DNA of 64,000 nt. It comes from Agapetus fuscipes (Eukaryota > Arthropoda > Insecta > Trichoptera > Glossosomatidae). The DNA lies in the NCBI GenBank assembly GCA_951799405.1, contig OX637363.1:1922001-1986000 (forward strand). The letters run 5' to 3'. The translations under genes and the position numbers were made by a program. The notes under the pieces were generated by a model. That model searched no databases, was not told the origin of the DNA, and saw only the letters and a program-made list of their open reading frames with translations. This document shows positions 1 to 11,177 of this stretch, in pieces. Position 1 is the first letter of the stretch. Every line of letters begins with the position of its first letter.

Positions 1-147
1 GAAGGCTGAGTAAACCTTGTCGGTATTTATTTTGGGTTTGAAATAGACACCGAAACGGGAAATCATTTCTGACACCCTCGATGGGGATCGAACGCTTGCT
101 CTCGGCGTGGAAAACAAGCGTTCTACCAACTGAGCTGTCGACCGGAC
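1..147 (-). mobile_element. SINE-B, 5' half, cut by window edge
   Basis: Reverse-strand copy of the tRNA-headed SINE-B. Its B-box-like and A-box-like segments (reverse of TAGCTCAGTTGG) lie at about 85-147. The 3' half is beyond the left window edge. Confidence 0.8.
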
Positions 148-163
148 TTTTACGAGGTTGGTC

Positions 164-425
164 TAGCTGGGTAAAACATTCAAATGCCTTTACCATAGCC
201 ATGGCGCCCTTGAGATGGTCCTGGACCATTAAATGGCGCCAGAGGAAAGAAATTATCCATCATCATAGACCGGTCGCTAAAGGTCCATCCAGCATTACAG
301 AAATTGGGTCTTGCTTGAGAATTGGTGCTTTCTACAGCGACGACTGAGGTGACATAGGGCTCTTGAGCTGTGACACACAAAAACAACGCTTACCAAATTA
401 ATCATCCTTGGATTATTTTATATTA
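164..425 (+). mobile_element. SINE-A, 3' two thirds, interrupted
   Basis: The SINE-A body, from the GCTGGGTTGAAAAATTC-like segment to its own 3' tail (GGCTCTTGAG ... AATCATCC), is present without the tRNA head. It is split by the insertion at 199-263. Confidence 0.8.
199..263 (+). mobile_element. L2-like LINE 3' tip inserted in SINE-A
   Basis: This 65-bp piece carries the last codons and 3' hairpin of an L2-like LINE, also seen at 48414-48453, and ends in CAT repeats. It interrupts SINE-A and is flanked by CATAG at 194-198 and 264-268, a 5-bp target duplication. Confidence 0.7.
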
Positions 426-949
426 AGACAATAAATACTGTGTAGAATTCTCCTTTCAAAGGTGCTGTGAGAGAATTGCTCCCCTTGAGCAGTGTCCAGA
501 AGCGCTATTCTCCTAAATTCCTTACGACCTTAAGGCGACGAGCTGGCGATTCGTGTCCAAAAATAAGGTGTACTGTAATTATTTTTATCTATGGAGCTCT
601 TTCGCAAGCGCTAGCAATGTCGGACTTGTATTGATATTCAGGTTTCGCAGGCAAATGTGAAGCCTGAAGACAGATCACATATTTGAAGACCACTGGTGAT
701 ACATATGTGTGTACATTGATGATAAATACTAACCCGATATTACATCACATTACATGAATCATGTGCTAACTTAAAGTCACATTAGATGCGGCATTTCGCG
801 CCGTGCAAACCAGTTTACTCGTTAATCGTCTTAAATGTTTATTCCATACTTAGTTGTGAAGAAACCAGTTCAATATATTTACTTAAACAACTAAATCAGT
901 GGATCTCAAATTGGTATCAGCTTCATCGTCTCATTGTGCCTCTTCAGTA
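426..949. other. No gene seen; one short repeat (M) inside
   Basis: AT-rich sequence without a convincing ORF. About 490-620 matches 44590-44745 in reverse orientation (repeat M, beginning near GAAGCGCTATTCT and ending near AAGCGCTAGC). The element class is unknown. Confidence 0.5.
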
Positions 950-1409
950 ATCTAATCTAATCTAATCTAAGTTGCAAAAATATGTAACGTTGGGGATTCA
1001 CATTGCATATGTTTTCACATGCAGACATGAATGAGCTTGCGCTAAACATGCCGCATTTGGACCTACAATATAAACACCCAAATCTCAAATGAACAAGCGC
1101 CATGCAACTTGCCGACCTTCCCTGAAACAAGGGTGTCATTAGCAGAGTGAACCATTTTCTACAGCATAGATGGTCAGCCGCATACAAACCTATAAGTCAC
1201 GGAACATACACAACAAATTACATTTTTAAAATCAACTAATAATATGTATGGACATCAAAGATAAAACATAATACAAAATTCTAATTAAAAAAAACCGTAG
1301 TCCTAGCCACCAATATTACAGATCAACTGCCATTTCTGTCTGTCCTTACATACTTCTTTCATTTCTTCCAGAGTCATAACCTACTTCATACAAGCTCTCC
1401 TTTTATTAT
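950..1409 (-). mobile_element. LINE-C, 3' end with RT C-terminus
   Basis: Reverse-strand copy. The TCTAA-repeat tail is at 950-968, the 3' region runs to about 1190, and the last about 30 RT codons ([13 protein letters not shown] end) lie at about 1315-1409. It abuts the next LINE-C copy head to head. Confidence 0.8.
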
Positions 1410-1424
1410 GAGCGATTATCATAC

Positions 1425-2066
1425 TTAGATGGTTTGGACATTTGGAGAGAATGAATGAGGAAAGACTGACGAAGTAAGTGTATGCTGCAAGAACTGATGG
1501 ATGTCGTGGAAGAGGAAGACCGAGAAAGGTATGGATGGACCAAATTTTCGAAATAGCGAGTGAATGGGATATCCAGAGTCATAATAAAAGGAGAGCTTGT
1601 ATGAAAAAGGTTATGACTCTAGATGAAATGAAAGAAGTATGCAAAGACAGGAAGAAGTGGCGGCTAATCTGCAATGCTGATTTGTAATGTTGGTTTATTA
1701 GTTTGCTACATTTTTTGCATAAGAAATTTTTGACTTTTTTGTATAGATTTCTTTTTAAGGTTTTGTTATTTTTTATATTTAAATGTAATTTATTATTCAT
1801 ATTCCTTGACTTATAGGTTGGTATGAGGCTGACCACCCATACTGTAAAAAATGGTTCACTTTGCCAGTGTCACCCCTGTTTCAGGGAAGGTCGGCAAAAG
1901 TTGTGGGGCTTATGTTCATTTGAGGTTTGAATTTTATTTGTAAGTACACAATCAGCATTTGTAAGCGCGAACTACACGTGTTTGTTTGTGGGCATACATC
2001 TGACAGCTTTGAATGAATATATCCTTGCAACTTAGATTATAGATTATATTATAGATCATAGTAATT
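1425..2066 (+). mobile_element. LINE-C (ATTATAG-tail variant), RT C-terminus plus 3' region
   Basis: RT C-terminal residues are readable to the stop at 1687 (RWFGH-like segment, then GRGRPRKVW and [15 protein letters not shown]). A 3' region follows, ending in GATTATAGATTATA repeats. 5'-truncated, so presumably dead. Confidence 0.85.
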
Positions 2067-2804
2067 CATTCAAAAATAATTAGACCCATCTTGCATGAGT
2101 ACAGTATTGGTGGGCAATTATTGTCACGTGTAGAATCAATACGGGATCTGGGAGTTGTTTTTGATCCAGGACTGAGCTTCTCTAGCCATATAGCGCAGCT
2201 GACTACTAAGTGCTACCAGCTTCTGGGACTGGTGATCAGAGTGTGTAAACTGCTCACTGAGCCCAGAGCGATGGTGGACGTATTTAGCTGCGTTATACGG
2301 TCCAAACTGGAATACGCTGTTGAGGTGTGGACGCCTCATCAGCAAAAATATATCAATATGTTGGAACAAATCCAAAAGAAATTCCTGAGGTACCTCCTCA
2401 TGAGGATACGTGGAAATTATCCGCAATATATGCATCATGAGGAGCTACTTCGGGAAACAGGTTTCAGAAGCCTGGAAACCAGGCGCAACGGGTTCCTTAT
2501 GGTGCTCTCTCATAAAGTCATCAACGGCTTAATAGACAGTCCTACCCTGTTGGAGAGCTATAGGCTCTATGTGCCAGACGACTACAACCGTGGGCGAGGG
2601 CATAATTTATTTTATGTACCGAAAAGCCGTACAGATGTCGTCGCACAGCATCCTGTAACTCGGAGCATAAAACTCTTAAATGACTCTAATATAGATATAT
2701 ATTCTACTGCAATATAAATGGATTTAAAATTTTAATCAGAGATTTTCTCCCAGCGTGTTGATGGCTGAGAGGGTGCACTATAATTAGGGAAACCTGTTGT
2801 GCAC

Positions 2805-2838
<34 letters not shown>
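2067..2838 (+). mobile_element. LINE-D, RT C-terminus with poly(A)
   Basis: A 208-codon open frame (2091-2717) has the RDLGVVFDP motif and the [17 protein letters not shown] segment of Jockey/CR1-type RT C-termini. It is followed by a short 3' UTR and about 29 A residues (2809-2837). The copy lacks the RT catalytic core. Other pieces lie at 37966, 45482 and 61795. Confidence 0.85.
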
Positions 2839-2839
<1 letters not shown>

Positions 2840-3235
2840 AACGATATTTAAAAGAGTAATCTTGTGATCTTGCTAAATCATATGAACGTATTTAAATTTA
2901 AGCCGCAATTATGTGCAAACTAGCGTCGATTGAAACACTGCGCCGTGAAGTCGATAAACCAAGAGCTAGAAATGAGTACATCGTAAACCAACATTGTGTA
3001 AAATAAATCTTGAAAAATAAATTGCAGTTTAATGAAAAAACCCAACTAAAATCATAGCAGTATCCAAGCGAGTTGGTCAAATAGGTACACAGTTGAGAAT
3101 CGTAGCTTTCCATGCCAATAATTCTCTATGATGCAAACAAGATGTATCTGACATTAAGTGTTGCAGAAATATCATTTGTATATGCTTGGACAAGTAAATA
3201 ATTTAATCAATAACCTTGGTCAACTTTGTTTCAAT
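2839..3235. other. No gene seen
   Basis: AT-rich spacer between the LINE-D poly(A) and the tandem repeat. No recognised repeat and no convincing coding frame. Confidence 0.4.
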
Positions 3236-3860
3236 GATCTACTGACGCATTTCTTGGTGTCACTATTAGCTTGTAGACTCACCTTCATGTTTCAGAATAT
3301 TTCCCCTTTTACAGATCATGGTTGACTGACACCTAGGACTTCAGCGTTGTCTTCAATGTTGTCACTTATTTACTCTCTTGGTGTCACTATCACCTTGTAG
3401 TCTCATCACCATCCTTTAGGACTCTCTGTCTTGTGCAGCCTCAGTCCATTGTCCACTGACAACTAGGACTTTAGCGTTATGTGTAATATTGTCACTTATT
3501 TACTCTCTTGGTGTCACTATCACCTTGTAGTCTCATCATCATCCTCCTGGACTTTCTGTCTTGAACAACTTCAGTCCATAGTTCACTGACACCTAGGACT
3601 TCATTGTCATGTGTATTGTTGTCACTTATTTACTTTCTTGGTGTCACTATCACCTTGTAGTCTCATCACCATCCTTCAGGACTCTCTGTCTTGTGCAGCT
3701 TCAGACCATGGTCCACTTGGGACCTTGAGACCTTGGACTTCATCATCAGTATATGAAATGTTGTCAATTATTAACTCTTTTCGTATCACTATCATCTTTT
3801 AGGCTCCCTAGCATCCTGCAGGACTTTTGAACCTCAGTCCATGGCCCACCAACGTCTAGA
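3236..3860 (-). repeat. Tandem array, about 130-bp unit, about 5 copies
   Basis: The motif TTGGTGTCACTATCACCTTG recurs near 3250, 3376, 3506, 3636 and, degenerate, near 3780. The period is about 130 bp. On the reverse strand each unit contains QDRES-like codons resembling the RT end at 20152-20190, so the array seems to have grown from a LINE 3' end. Confidence 0.75.
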
Positions 3861-4117
3861 AATAAGTTAAAATGTTATCAGTTTGCACAAAAAAGAATTA
3901 CACCTTTGCATATTTTTTTTTATAAATTCTTCAACCAACTATGTGTCCACTCATAAACAACGGTCTCCAGTTATCACTACTGCCTTTCTTCTTCAGTCTC
4001 ATATTCATATTGACCTCACCACCACCCAACACTTTCTCTGGGTCTTTCTATCTGCGTTGTTTTGAGCTCATCGTCACAATTATCCTATCCGGACAATTTG
4101 CATCTATTCACTGACAA

Positions 4118-4200
4118 AGTGCCATGCTCTGTGTGTGAACAAGTTGAAAATTAATGCAAATAAGACGAAATTACTGATTTTTGACAGAAAAGTGTTATTT
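4118..4200 (+). mobile_element. LINE-C3 RT fragment
   Basis: Matches 53020-53095 of the LINE-C3 RT (CATGCTCTGTGTG ... ACTGATTTTTGACAG) and encodes NHALCVNKLKINANKTK-like residues. An isolated internal fragment. Confidence 0.7.
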
Positions 4201-4204
4201 TTTT

Positions 4205-4370
4205 GACACAAACACTTTATTCGGGCTATGTAGCCGTGGTCTGGTTGATTCTTTCCGAACAGTTTCGCCCATTGCTCCGATGGGCATTATCAGCGGTTGG
4301 CTAGTCGCTGTGATCTTTTTACAGGATCTGCTGTACTAGAAACAACGCCAGCCTTTGGATTAATATTGTC
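4205..4370 (+). repeat. Repeat G
   Basis: Copy of a dispersed repeat with the core GGACAGTTTCGCCC (here with A for the second G) and GGGCATTATCAGCGG. Other copies are at 24178, 39237 (reverse), 48886, 49469 and 49596 (reverse). The complementary strand has a hammerhead-like core layout. Confidence 0.7.
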
Positions 4371-4389
4371 GTTTTTCTGAAACTTCTTC

Positions 4390-4775
4390 TTCTGTCTTTT
4401 TGAGGGAAATCCCTCGTGGCAAGGCCGAAATGGAATGTGCTTTTTTCATTTCATTTCAGAAAAGGAAACTCGTAGTACGAATTTCATTCATCCCGTTGCA
4501 GTCGTTTACAAAATTATGAGAACTTGGCGTTTTCCCGTCTCATTCCTTAAACACACTGTCCGTTTATGGAATGATCTACCAGTATCTGTGATCCCTTACC
4601 AATTTAAACTGGTTTTATTCAAAAGTAAAAACAAACATCAATCGCCACTTCCTTGCAGCGCCTCACGACAGAAGCAACAATTCAAACACCTCTGCGGCAC
4701 TCTTCCAGGTCGACATAGACCCCCAAGACTTTCAAGAATTGGGGAGCCTGCCGCGCACGATTTGTTGAAAAAAGA
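4390..4775 (+). mobile_element. LINE-F, RT C-terminal end
   Basis: Sense copy of the last about 120 codons (RTWRF, VRLWNDLPVSV), typical of Jockey-type insect LINEs, ending near a short A-run. Contains the CACCTCTGCGGCAC segment that also forms the A-F SINE tail. Confidence 0.8.
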
Positions 4776-5325
4776 CCTATCCAGATTTCGAAGGTAGATG
4801 GGTATATATATTGTGATGTAACTAGACGCAAGGTGGCTTCGGGAGTCGAGATGCAGAAGGCTCTAACGTGCGCACAGCACTGCATTTACGAAAGTGGCAT
4901 TTCATCACAGCAGCGCCTGAAGTCGAGACACAGCTTCCTTAGTTCCGTGCAGCCCTTGTCTTCGAATCCAGTGGCGGAGAGGTTGCAAATGTGGAAAGAG
5001 GAATGCCCTGAGAGCTTTGTGCAGCCTGCAGAGAGCCTACCTCCAGGAAAGAACCTCGAGTGGCCCGTGTGGAAATCTATGAACAGATTGAGGACCAATG
5101 TTGGAAGAGCCCGGGCCAACATGTTGAACTGGGGATTTCTGGGACGGGAGGACTCTACACTATGTGAGTGTGGAGCTCAGCAAACTATGGAGCACCTGCG
5201 GTGTTGTCCCTCCTGTCCGACAAGCTGCTCCATGGATGATCTCTTTGCGGGAAACCAAAGAGCTGTAGACATTGCTCGTTACTGGGCCAATACGGTGTGA
5301 AGCTGACACGAAGAAGAAGAAGATG
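4776..5325 (+). mobile_element. LINE-Z, C-terminus with Cys-His knuckle
   Basis: The frame at 4833-5300 encodes a LINE C-terminus with CECGAQQTMEHLRCCPSC, a C-x-C ... H ... C-x-x-C arrangement found at the ends of several non-LTR ORFs. It ends in GAA repeats at about 5310-5323. A second copy (29018-29332, reverse) is nearly identical, so the family is fairly young. Confidence 0.8.
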
Positions 5326-5784
5326 TAACCAACTGATGTTTAATTTGCATCTACAACACCACATTTCAAAGGATGCTTCTTATTTTGTATCGATGTTATC
5401 TCTTTTATACCTTCCGGGTATGCCAACGTTAAAAAAAACAATCTATGAATTATTCAAACTATTTTTTTGAGTGTTTTTATCATCTCAAGAGTCCCATATA
5501 ATTATTGACACTACCAAGAATAAATTAGTTGTTCATCGTTCATCATTAATAATTGCAGTTTATTTTTCCTACCTGATGTCTCATAAATTAATGTATTTTA
5601 ATTTATGCATAGAGTTGGCATTTAAAAAACTTGATATCGCGAAGAGATGTCGTGAATTATATTTAATCGAGTATCAGATACAAGGGCTTTGTTTATTTAT
5701 TAGTATCTGCTACAATTTACATTGTATCACTGACATTACTTTTTTCCATGCTCATAATTCCCCGACTTATCTATAGAATTGTTA
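5326..5784. other. No gene seen
   Basis: AT-rich. A 101-codon open frame at 5471-5776 has no recognisable domain and composition like its surroundings. Confidence 0.4.
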
Positions 5785-6145
5785 AATATGAGGCTGACCA
5801 CCCATCTGTAAAATATGGTTCCAATGTCACCCCTGTTTCAGGGAAGGTCGACAAAAGTTGGTTTTATGTTCACTTGAGATTTGGTTTTGATTTGTAAGTA
5901 GGTACACATTTGTAAGCGCGAACCGAAATGTGTGTGATTGTGAAAATGCATATAATGTGAATCCCCATTGTTACATACCTTTGCAACTTAGATTAGATGA
6001 GGTTCCTTGATCTTTAGGTTGGTATCAGGCTAACACCCCATGCAGTAAAAACTTGGATCTTTTTGCCAATGCCACCCTAGTAGGTAAAGGAAGCAGAAGT
6101 TTATGTTCATGTGAGGTTTGTTTCAATCAATAAATACGACAGATT
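5785..6145 (+). mobile_element. Two adjacent LINE-C 3' regions
   Basis: The first copy (5785-6002) runs from GAGGCTGACCACCC to an AGATTAGAT tail. The second, diverged copy (6003-6145) begins at TTCCTTGATC and is 3'-incomplete, ending near a short piece resembling element H. Confidence 0.75.
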
Positions 6146-6237
6146 TTTTTCATTACCGTCACTCTTTTACAAATACCATAAAAATTCAGAAACATATTTT
6201 TTTCAACTACCATTTTTTTGGAAAGAGACGTCATTTG

Positions 6238-6545
6238 ACCGGTCCATAGTCTAGTGGTTAACACCTCTGACTCATAATTGGAAGGTTATGGGCTCGAACC
6301 CCGGCGGAGCACAAAAAACATACCATTTATTTTTTCATATTATATGCTCTTCGCTGGGTGAAACATTCATATACCTTTACCAAAGACCGGTCACTAAAGG
6401 TCCATCCAGCCTTAAAGCAACTGGGCTGTGCTTGAGAATTGTCGCTTTCTACAGCGACGACCAAGCTCGCATAGGGATTTTGAGGTGTGATGCACACAAA
6501 AATAGCACTCACCAATTAAATCATCCTAATATTATTAATATTATA
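6238..6545 (+). mobile_element. SINE-A, near full length
   Basis: tRNA-like head with A-box-like TAGTCTAGTGG and B-box-like GGCTCGAACCC, body, own hairpin tail and ATTATTAAT repeats. Confidence 0.85.
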
Positions 6546-7055
6546 AAGATTTTTCAGATTCATTGTCCCAGCTCTATTTGGATCATTGACTTTTATTTTC
6601 GTTAAGGTTACAGTCACATCACTCTTATTTCATCTCAGCTAAGATCGGACCCATTAATTCAGTGTTTTTTTGGGTGCCCGCTATGACAAAGTGGTCTAGT
6701 GGGTTCCATACTGCGTAGGCGTTACTTTATGGAAGAGTCACCCCTAGCTGCAGGGCTGACAAAGAAATGAAAATATTAAAGTAAGTGTCCACAAATGGTC
6801 ATTAAAAGTGTAAAGAATTTAACGTACTCGTACCTACCAATGACACAGTTGTATTTTTGTCTATGGTGTTTTGCTACAAACTTCATGTCAATGTTTGACA
6901 GCTGCTGTATCCTCTTCCTTCTCTCTTGAAACTTGACAGCAACAACATGTCCGTTTGCTCTCATCCACTTTAATCAATTGTAATCTTGTGATAATTGTAA
7001 AGTAATTACAAAGCAAAGACAAAAATGAATTGATTAATTTAGCCCCCCACCTCAA
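6546..7055. other. No gene seen
   Basis: No recognised repeat or coding region. A 62-codon reverse frame at 6776-6964 lacks family features. Confidence 0.4.
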
Positions 7056-7575
7056 AGACCGGTCCATAGTTCAGTGGTAACACTGCGGACTCTGAATGGG
7101 AAGGTTGTGGGCTCGAATCCCGGTGGAACACAAAAAATATACCATTTATATTTTCAAATTTGCTCTTCGATGGGTTGAAAAATTCATAAACCTTTACCAA
7201 AGATCGGTCATTAAAAGGTCCATTCAGCCTTATAACAACTGGATTTTACTTGAGAAGTGGCGCTTTGTAGCGACGACCAAGCTCGTAAAATTTTCGGTCT
7301 ATAGATCAATTGTTAGAATGCTTGAATTCCATGCCGAGAGCAGGGGTTCGATCCCAAGGTGTACTCAGCCTTCACAAGAAGAAGGAACCAGCCCTCCGGG
7401 AGCTGGGTGACACCCACTTTAACTGCAAGTGGTTGGTGCGAGGCCGGCCCCCTTACTCGTAAAAAGAAATAGGTAACAAATCGCCACATGCGACCCCTTC
7501 GGGGATAACGTAGGAAAAAAATTACACTATATGTATAGCTTAGCTGCGTTGCGTGTTGCGTTCACACAAGAAGAA
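7056..7575 (+). mobile_element. A-B composite SINE (deletion subfamily)
   Basis: SINE-A head and body (7056-7287) run through GACGACCAAGCTCGTAAAA into a complete SINE-B head and 3' half. SINE-B lacks about 70 bp after its B box. The copies at 11178 and 47755 have the same deletion. Confidence 0.85.
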
Positions 7576-7669
7576 TAAAAACTTAGATAGGAAAATATTT
7601 TCAAAAGTGATCATGTTGAAGGGATGTTTCTCTTTTATTATGGGTTACGAATGACTTCATGTTGTAGGT

Positions 7670-7940
7670 TCACATGCGGCATGTGCAAGCGCGAACTTGT
7701 ACGTGTCTGCTTGTGAGAATGCATATAATGTGGATTCCCAATGTAACATATCTTTGCAACTGAAATTAGATTAGAATGACGTGCATGCATGAATGAAGAT
7801 CATGGATGAGAAGAGTGATGAAATTAGAAGAGATGAAAAAAGTATGCAAGGACAGAGTAGAGTGGAGGCACTTGTGTGGAGGTACCGGCCATCCCTAGAG
7901 GAATGGCGGCAGGATACAAGACGAGACATGACGTAATTGT
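7670..7940 (+). mobile_element. LINE-C 3' tip followed by an RT C-terminal fragment
   Basis: 7670-7775 is a LINE-C 3' end. 7790-7940 encodes MKKVCKDRVEWRHLC-like residues of a related LINE C-terminus. Confidence 0.7.
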
Positions 7941-7943
7941 GAC

Positions 7944-8300
7944 ATCTAATCTAATCTAATCTAAGCTGCAAAGATATATATAATTTAAGATTTATATTAA
8001 ATGCATTCCCACAAGCAGACATGTATAATTTCGCGCTAACACATGCCGCATGTGGACCTACAATATAAAAACCCAATCTCAAATGAACATAAGCCTTGCA
8101 ACTCTTGCCGTCCTTCCCTGAAACAGGGGTGACATTGGCAAAGTGAACCAATTTTTTACAGTATGGGTGGTCAGCCACATAACAACCTATAAGTCAAGGA
8201 ACATACATGACAAATTACATTTTTAAAATCAATAAATTATAATATATACATGGACATAAAAAACTAAATGACAAAATATTTTAATTAAAATTTACCAAAT
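7944..8300 (-). mobile_element. LINE-C 3' region
   Basis: Reverse copy with TCTAA-repeat tail at its left end. It contains an uninterrupted small frame (7951-8178) that recurs in other copies. Confidence 0.85.
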
Positions 8301-8660
8301 GGTGTCATCCTTGTTTTGTATTTAGAGTACCTAGTAGTTTACCTGAGATTATGACCATCATAATATTACCATTTTATTGTTACTAAAAACAGATCAAAAC
8401 CAGTTTACTTGCTTGCCTCTCCCTTCTTCTTCAAGCAGCTACATAAGTCCATCTCTTTTCTTCTCATTGTACAAAGTCGCTGGATGAGACACCTTGAGGT
8501 GATCTGGTTTCGGATTCCATTTCGTCCAAATGAACTGATCTTTGTTGCTAATTTATTAATCTTCCTTACAAGGTCCACCCAGCCTTCACAAAAAATGTAA
8601 GCCCGCTCTTTCGGGAACAAAGCATCCCACTTCTAATCTAATCCAATCGCTCTAATTCTT
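8301..8660. other. No gene seen; short SINE-B piece
   Basis: Only about 8570-8633 is recognisable, resembling the CAGCCTTCACAAGAAATG part of SINE-B. Confidence 0.4.
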
Positions 8661-8661
8661 G

Positions 8662-8964
8662 GGCCGGTCCGTAGTCCATTGGCAACACTTCGGACTCGTA
8701 AATGGAAGGTTGTGGATTAGAATCCCGGCGGAGCACAACACATATACCATTTATATTTCCAAATGTGCTCTTCGCTGGGTTGAAAAATTCATAAACCTTT
8801 ACCAATGACCGGTCAATGAACGGTCCATCCAACCTTACAACAACTGGGTCTTGCTTGAGAATTGGCGCTTTCTACGCCGACGACCAAGCTCGCAGAGGGC
8901 TCTTGAGGTGTGATACACACAAAAACAGCGCTCATCAAATAAATCATCCTAATATTATTATTAT
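8662..8964 (+). mobile_element. SINE-A, full length
   Basis: Head, body, own tail hairpin (8895-8933) and ATT repeats are all present. The B-box region is altered (GATTAGAATCCC). Confidence 0.85.
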
Positions 8965-8967
8965 AAA

Positions 8968-9232
8968 ACCCCAAATCCCAAATGAACATACACCCGGGCC
9001 CGGATTTCGGGCGGTTCGACCAGTGCGGCCGAACCAGGGCCCCCGCATCCTAGGGGCCCCCAAGACGTTTTAGAAAAATATTCTTAAAAAACTTTTTTAC
9101 TCTCGTTGTCTATACTCATTTTTATGGTAGGTGAGGATGAAGGAGTGGAAGTAGGGGAGAAGGGAGATGGGGTCACTCATGAATTTCCCCGCACCAGGGC
9201 CCCCAGTGGTCTTACTCCGGGCCTGGCTGTAC
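8968..9232. mobile_element. hAT-like MITE (element I), copy 1, with LINE-C flank
   Basis: 8968-8990 is a reverse LINE-C scrap. The element runs from GGGCCCGGATTT to CCAGTGGTCTTACTCCGGGCC at about 8990-9232. GGCCCGGA-type terminal inverted repeats (TIRs) and the GC-rich body match 10895-11110. Confidence 0.55.
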
Positions 9233-9234
9233 TT

Positions 9235-9325
9235 TTATCAAAGACCAGCCTTGTTGCAAATGGGTCTTGATTGAGAAACATGCCCGACTAGTGACGATCA
9301 AGCATGTAGAGGGCTCTTGATTTTA
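9235..9325 (+). mobile_element. SINE-A fragment
   Basis: Degenerate piece covering the ACCAAAGACCGG to AGAGGGCTCTTGA part of SINE-A. Confidence 0.55.
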
Positions 9326-9349
9326 TCAATTTATCTTGGTATTGTTTGT

Positions 9350-9672
9350 CTGGTCGACAGCGCATTTGGTAGAGTGCATGCATTCCATGCATAAGAGCTC
9401 GGGTCCGAATCCCACCGAGGGTGTCAGAAAGAATTTCCCGTTTCGGTGTTAATTTCAAATCCGAAATAATATACCTGCAAGGTTTACTCAGCCTTCACAA
9501 GAAATGAGTTACGAACCCCCCCCCCCCCCGCCCCTCGAACTGGGAAACAGCCACTTCAACTAAAGTGGTTGGCGCAAGGCCAGTACCTGTAAAAATAAAT
9601 TGGTTCCACCCGCCACATTCAAAACCCTTCGGGGATAGCGCGGAAAGGAGTTGCACTATATGTGTTGCTTAG
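9350..9672 (+). mobile_element. SINE-B, near full length
   Basis: A-box-like TCGACAGCGCATTTGG, B-box-like GGTCCGAATCC, body with a C-rich run (about 9515-9535), and the 3' end TTGCACTATATGTGTTGCTTAG. Confidence 0.8.
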
Positions 9673-9869
9673 AAACCGTAATGATTAGTACTTTGAGCTC
9701 GATGACGAGGAAAATAACTCTTGTACATTGTCTAAACAATTGATTTGGTTCTTTAGTGGGACGATATCAACTGTGGATCTCTTTGATCAACCTGAAATAA
9801 GTAAGCGAGCCCCGTGTAGGAATGACGAATTTAAACTCTCCCACCGCGCTCGTGAAGACACGCCTCCAA

Positions 9870-9950
9870 CCAATCACAGTGAGAGAAATCGCTGAGCAAG
9901 AGAAAGTACTTAAATAAAATCTCGATCACATTATCAACAGTCTGTGACGG
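9870..9950 (+). promoter_or_regulatory. Candidate promoter of an unknown transcript
   Basis: A CCAAT motif in CTCCAACCAATCACAG, a weak TATA-like TTAAATAAAA near 9910, and an initiator-like ATCAACAGTC near 9935. Sequence downstream to about 10160 has the look of an insect 5' UTR, but I find no credible coding exon. It could equally be a transposon promoter. Confidence 0.25.
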
Positions 9951-10521
9951 TACGTCAAGCAAGTGCGAGGTGCTTTCGCGCTAGATTTCGTAAATTTAAA
10001 GTTCGCGGAAATGTCAAATTTTTTCAAAACGTTTTTTGAAATATTGAAAAGTGATATAAAATTAAAAAGTGTAAACAATGAAACGTGTTAAAAAATTAAC
10101 GTGTGTGTTTTTAAAATAAGTGTTGCATTAAAAAAACCGTGAGCAGTGCACAGTTTGCTTCTTTTTCTTCTTCATTCAACTAAATACCATCATGAGAAAG
10201 CCTGCAAAAAAAATCTATAAAAATAACACTTTAAAATATTTTTTATCCTAAATCAAAGTGATGGGAATTAAGTGTGCTTAAAAATATTTTCAATGGATTA
10301 CTTGAAATAAAATAAAGTGCCATGTGAAAGGCAAGATAGGAGCAGCAGCCGGGAGCTTGCGCTAACACCTGTAAATTACTATTTATTAATACTCGTGTAA
10401 AGTATATAGTGTGTTCCAGGGGCGGTTGCAGAATAATGTAAGTCATTTAAAATTTATGAAATGTTTTTATGCCATTAAATTTATTTTATTTTATTGTGTG
10501 TGTGTTTGTGAAGGTATTTTG

Positions 10522-10860
10522 ACCCGTCTGGTAGTGGTTGTGATTGTGTGTGCACACTGCACATACATGTTCTGGTAGTGTAATTTTTTTTTTTTTAAGG
10601 AATCCTGTGCGGGGGTTTCCACACTTCTTGAAAGTCCTGGGGTCTATGTACCCTGGAAAGGTTCTGCGAAGGTTTTACTTGAATTGTTGCTTCTGTTGTG
10701 AGGCGCCGCAAGGAAGCTGCGATTGATGTTGGTTTTGAATAAAACCGGATTAAATTGAGAATAGAACACAGACACTGGTAGATCATTCCATAAACGGACA
10801 GTTTGGAAAAGGAATGAGTGATGAAAAGCCAAATTCACATAGTTTTGAGGTGTGTCGGTG
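10522..10860 (-). mobile_element. LINE-F 3' end plus duplicated flank
   Basis: The reverse LINE-F 3' end has its poly(A) as T-run 10577-10590. The 55-60 bp beyond the poly(A) (GACCCGTCTGGTAGTGG ... GTTCTGGTAGTG) also lie beside the LINE-F copy at 13443, so this junction was duplicated. Confidence 0.75.
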
Positions 10861-10894
10861 TTTTATGAAAAATTATAAAGAAGGCTTTGTATAG

Positions 10895-11113
10895 ATTGGC
10901 ACGGATTAAGGGCGCTTCGAGCTGTGCGACCGGACCAGGGCCCCCGAGACGTTTAAGACCTCCCGAAGAGGTTTCCCAAAAACAAACTCAAAGAGCCGTC
11001 GGTAATTGTTTTGGTTCGCATAAGAATACATTTTTTGATTGGCGCGGGGAGGTGTTGGGAAGCCCCCTGACTTTCCCCGCACCAGGGCCCCCAGTGGTCT
11101 TAATCTGGGCCTG
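10895..11113. mobile_element. hAT-like MITE (element I), copy 2
   Basis: Shares GACCAGGGCCCCC and the end CCAGTGGTCTTAATCTGGGCC with copy 1 at 8990-9232. Its right flank (11114-11170) is a reverse LINE-C scrap resuming near where copy 1's left flank stops. Confidence 0.55.
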
Positions 11114-11177
11114 CATATACCCTGTAGCTCTTGCTGACCTTCCCTGAAACAGGGGTGACATTGGAAAAATTCACAAT

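Noticed and set aside
950..968. TCTAA/TTAGAT repeats as telomere-like (TTAGG) sequence
   Set aside because: They are short 3' tails of LINE-C copies and differ from the insect telomere repeat.
3236..3860. Regularly spaced repeats resembling a CRISPR array
   Set aside because: Units are head-to-tail copies of about 130 bp without unique spacers or cas genes, in a eukaryotic context.
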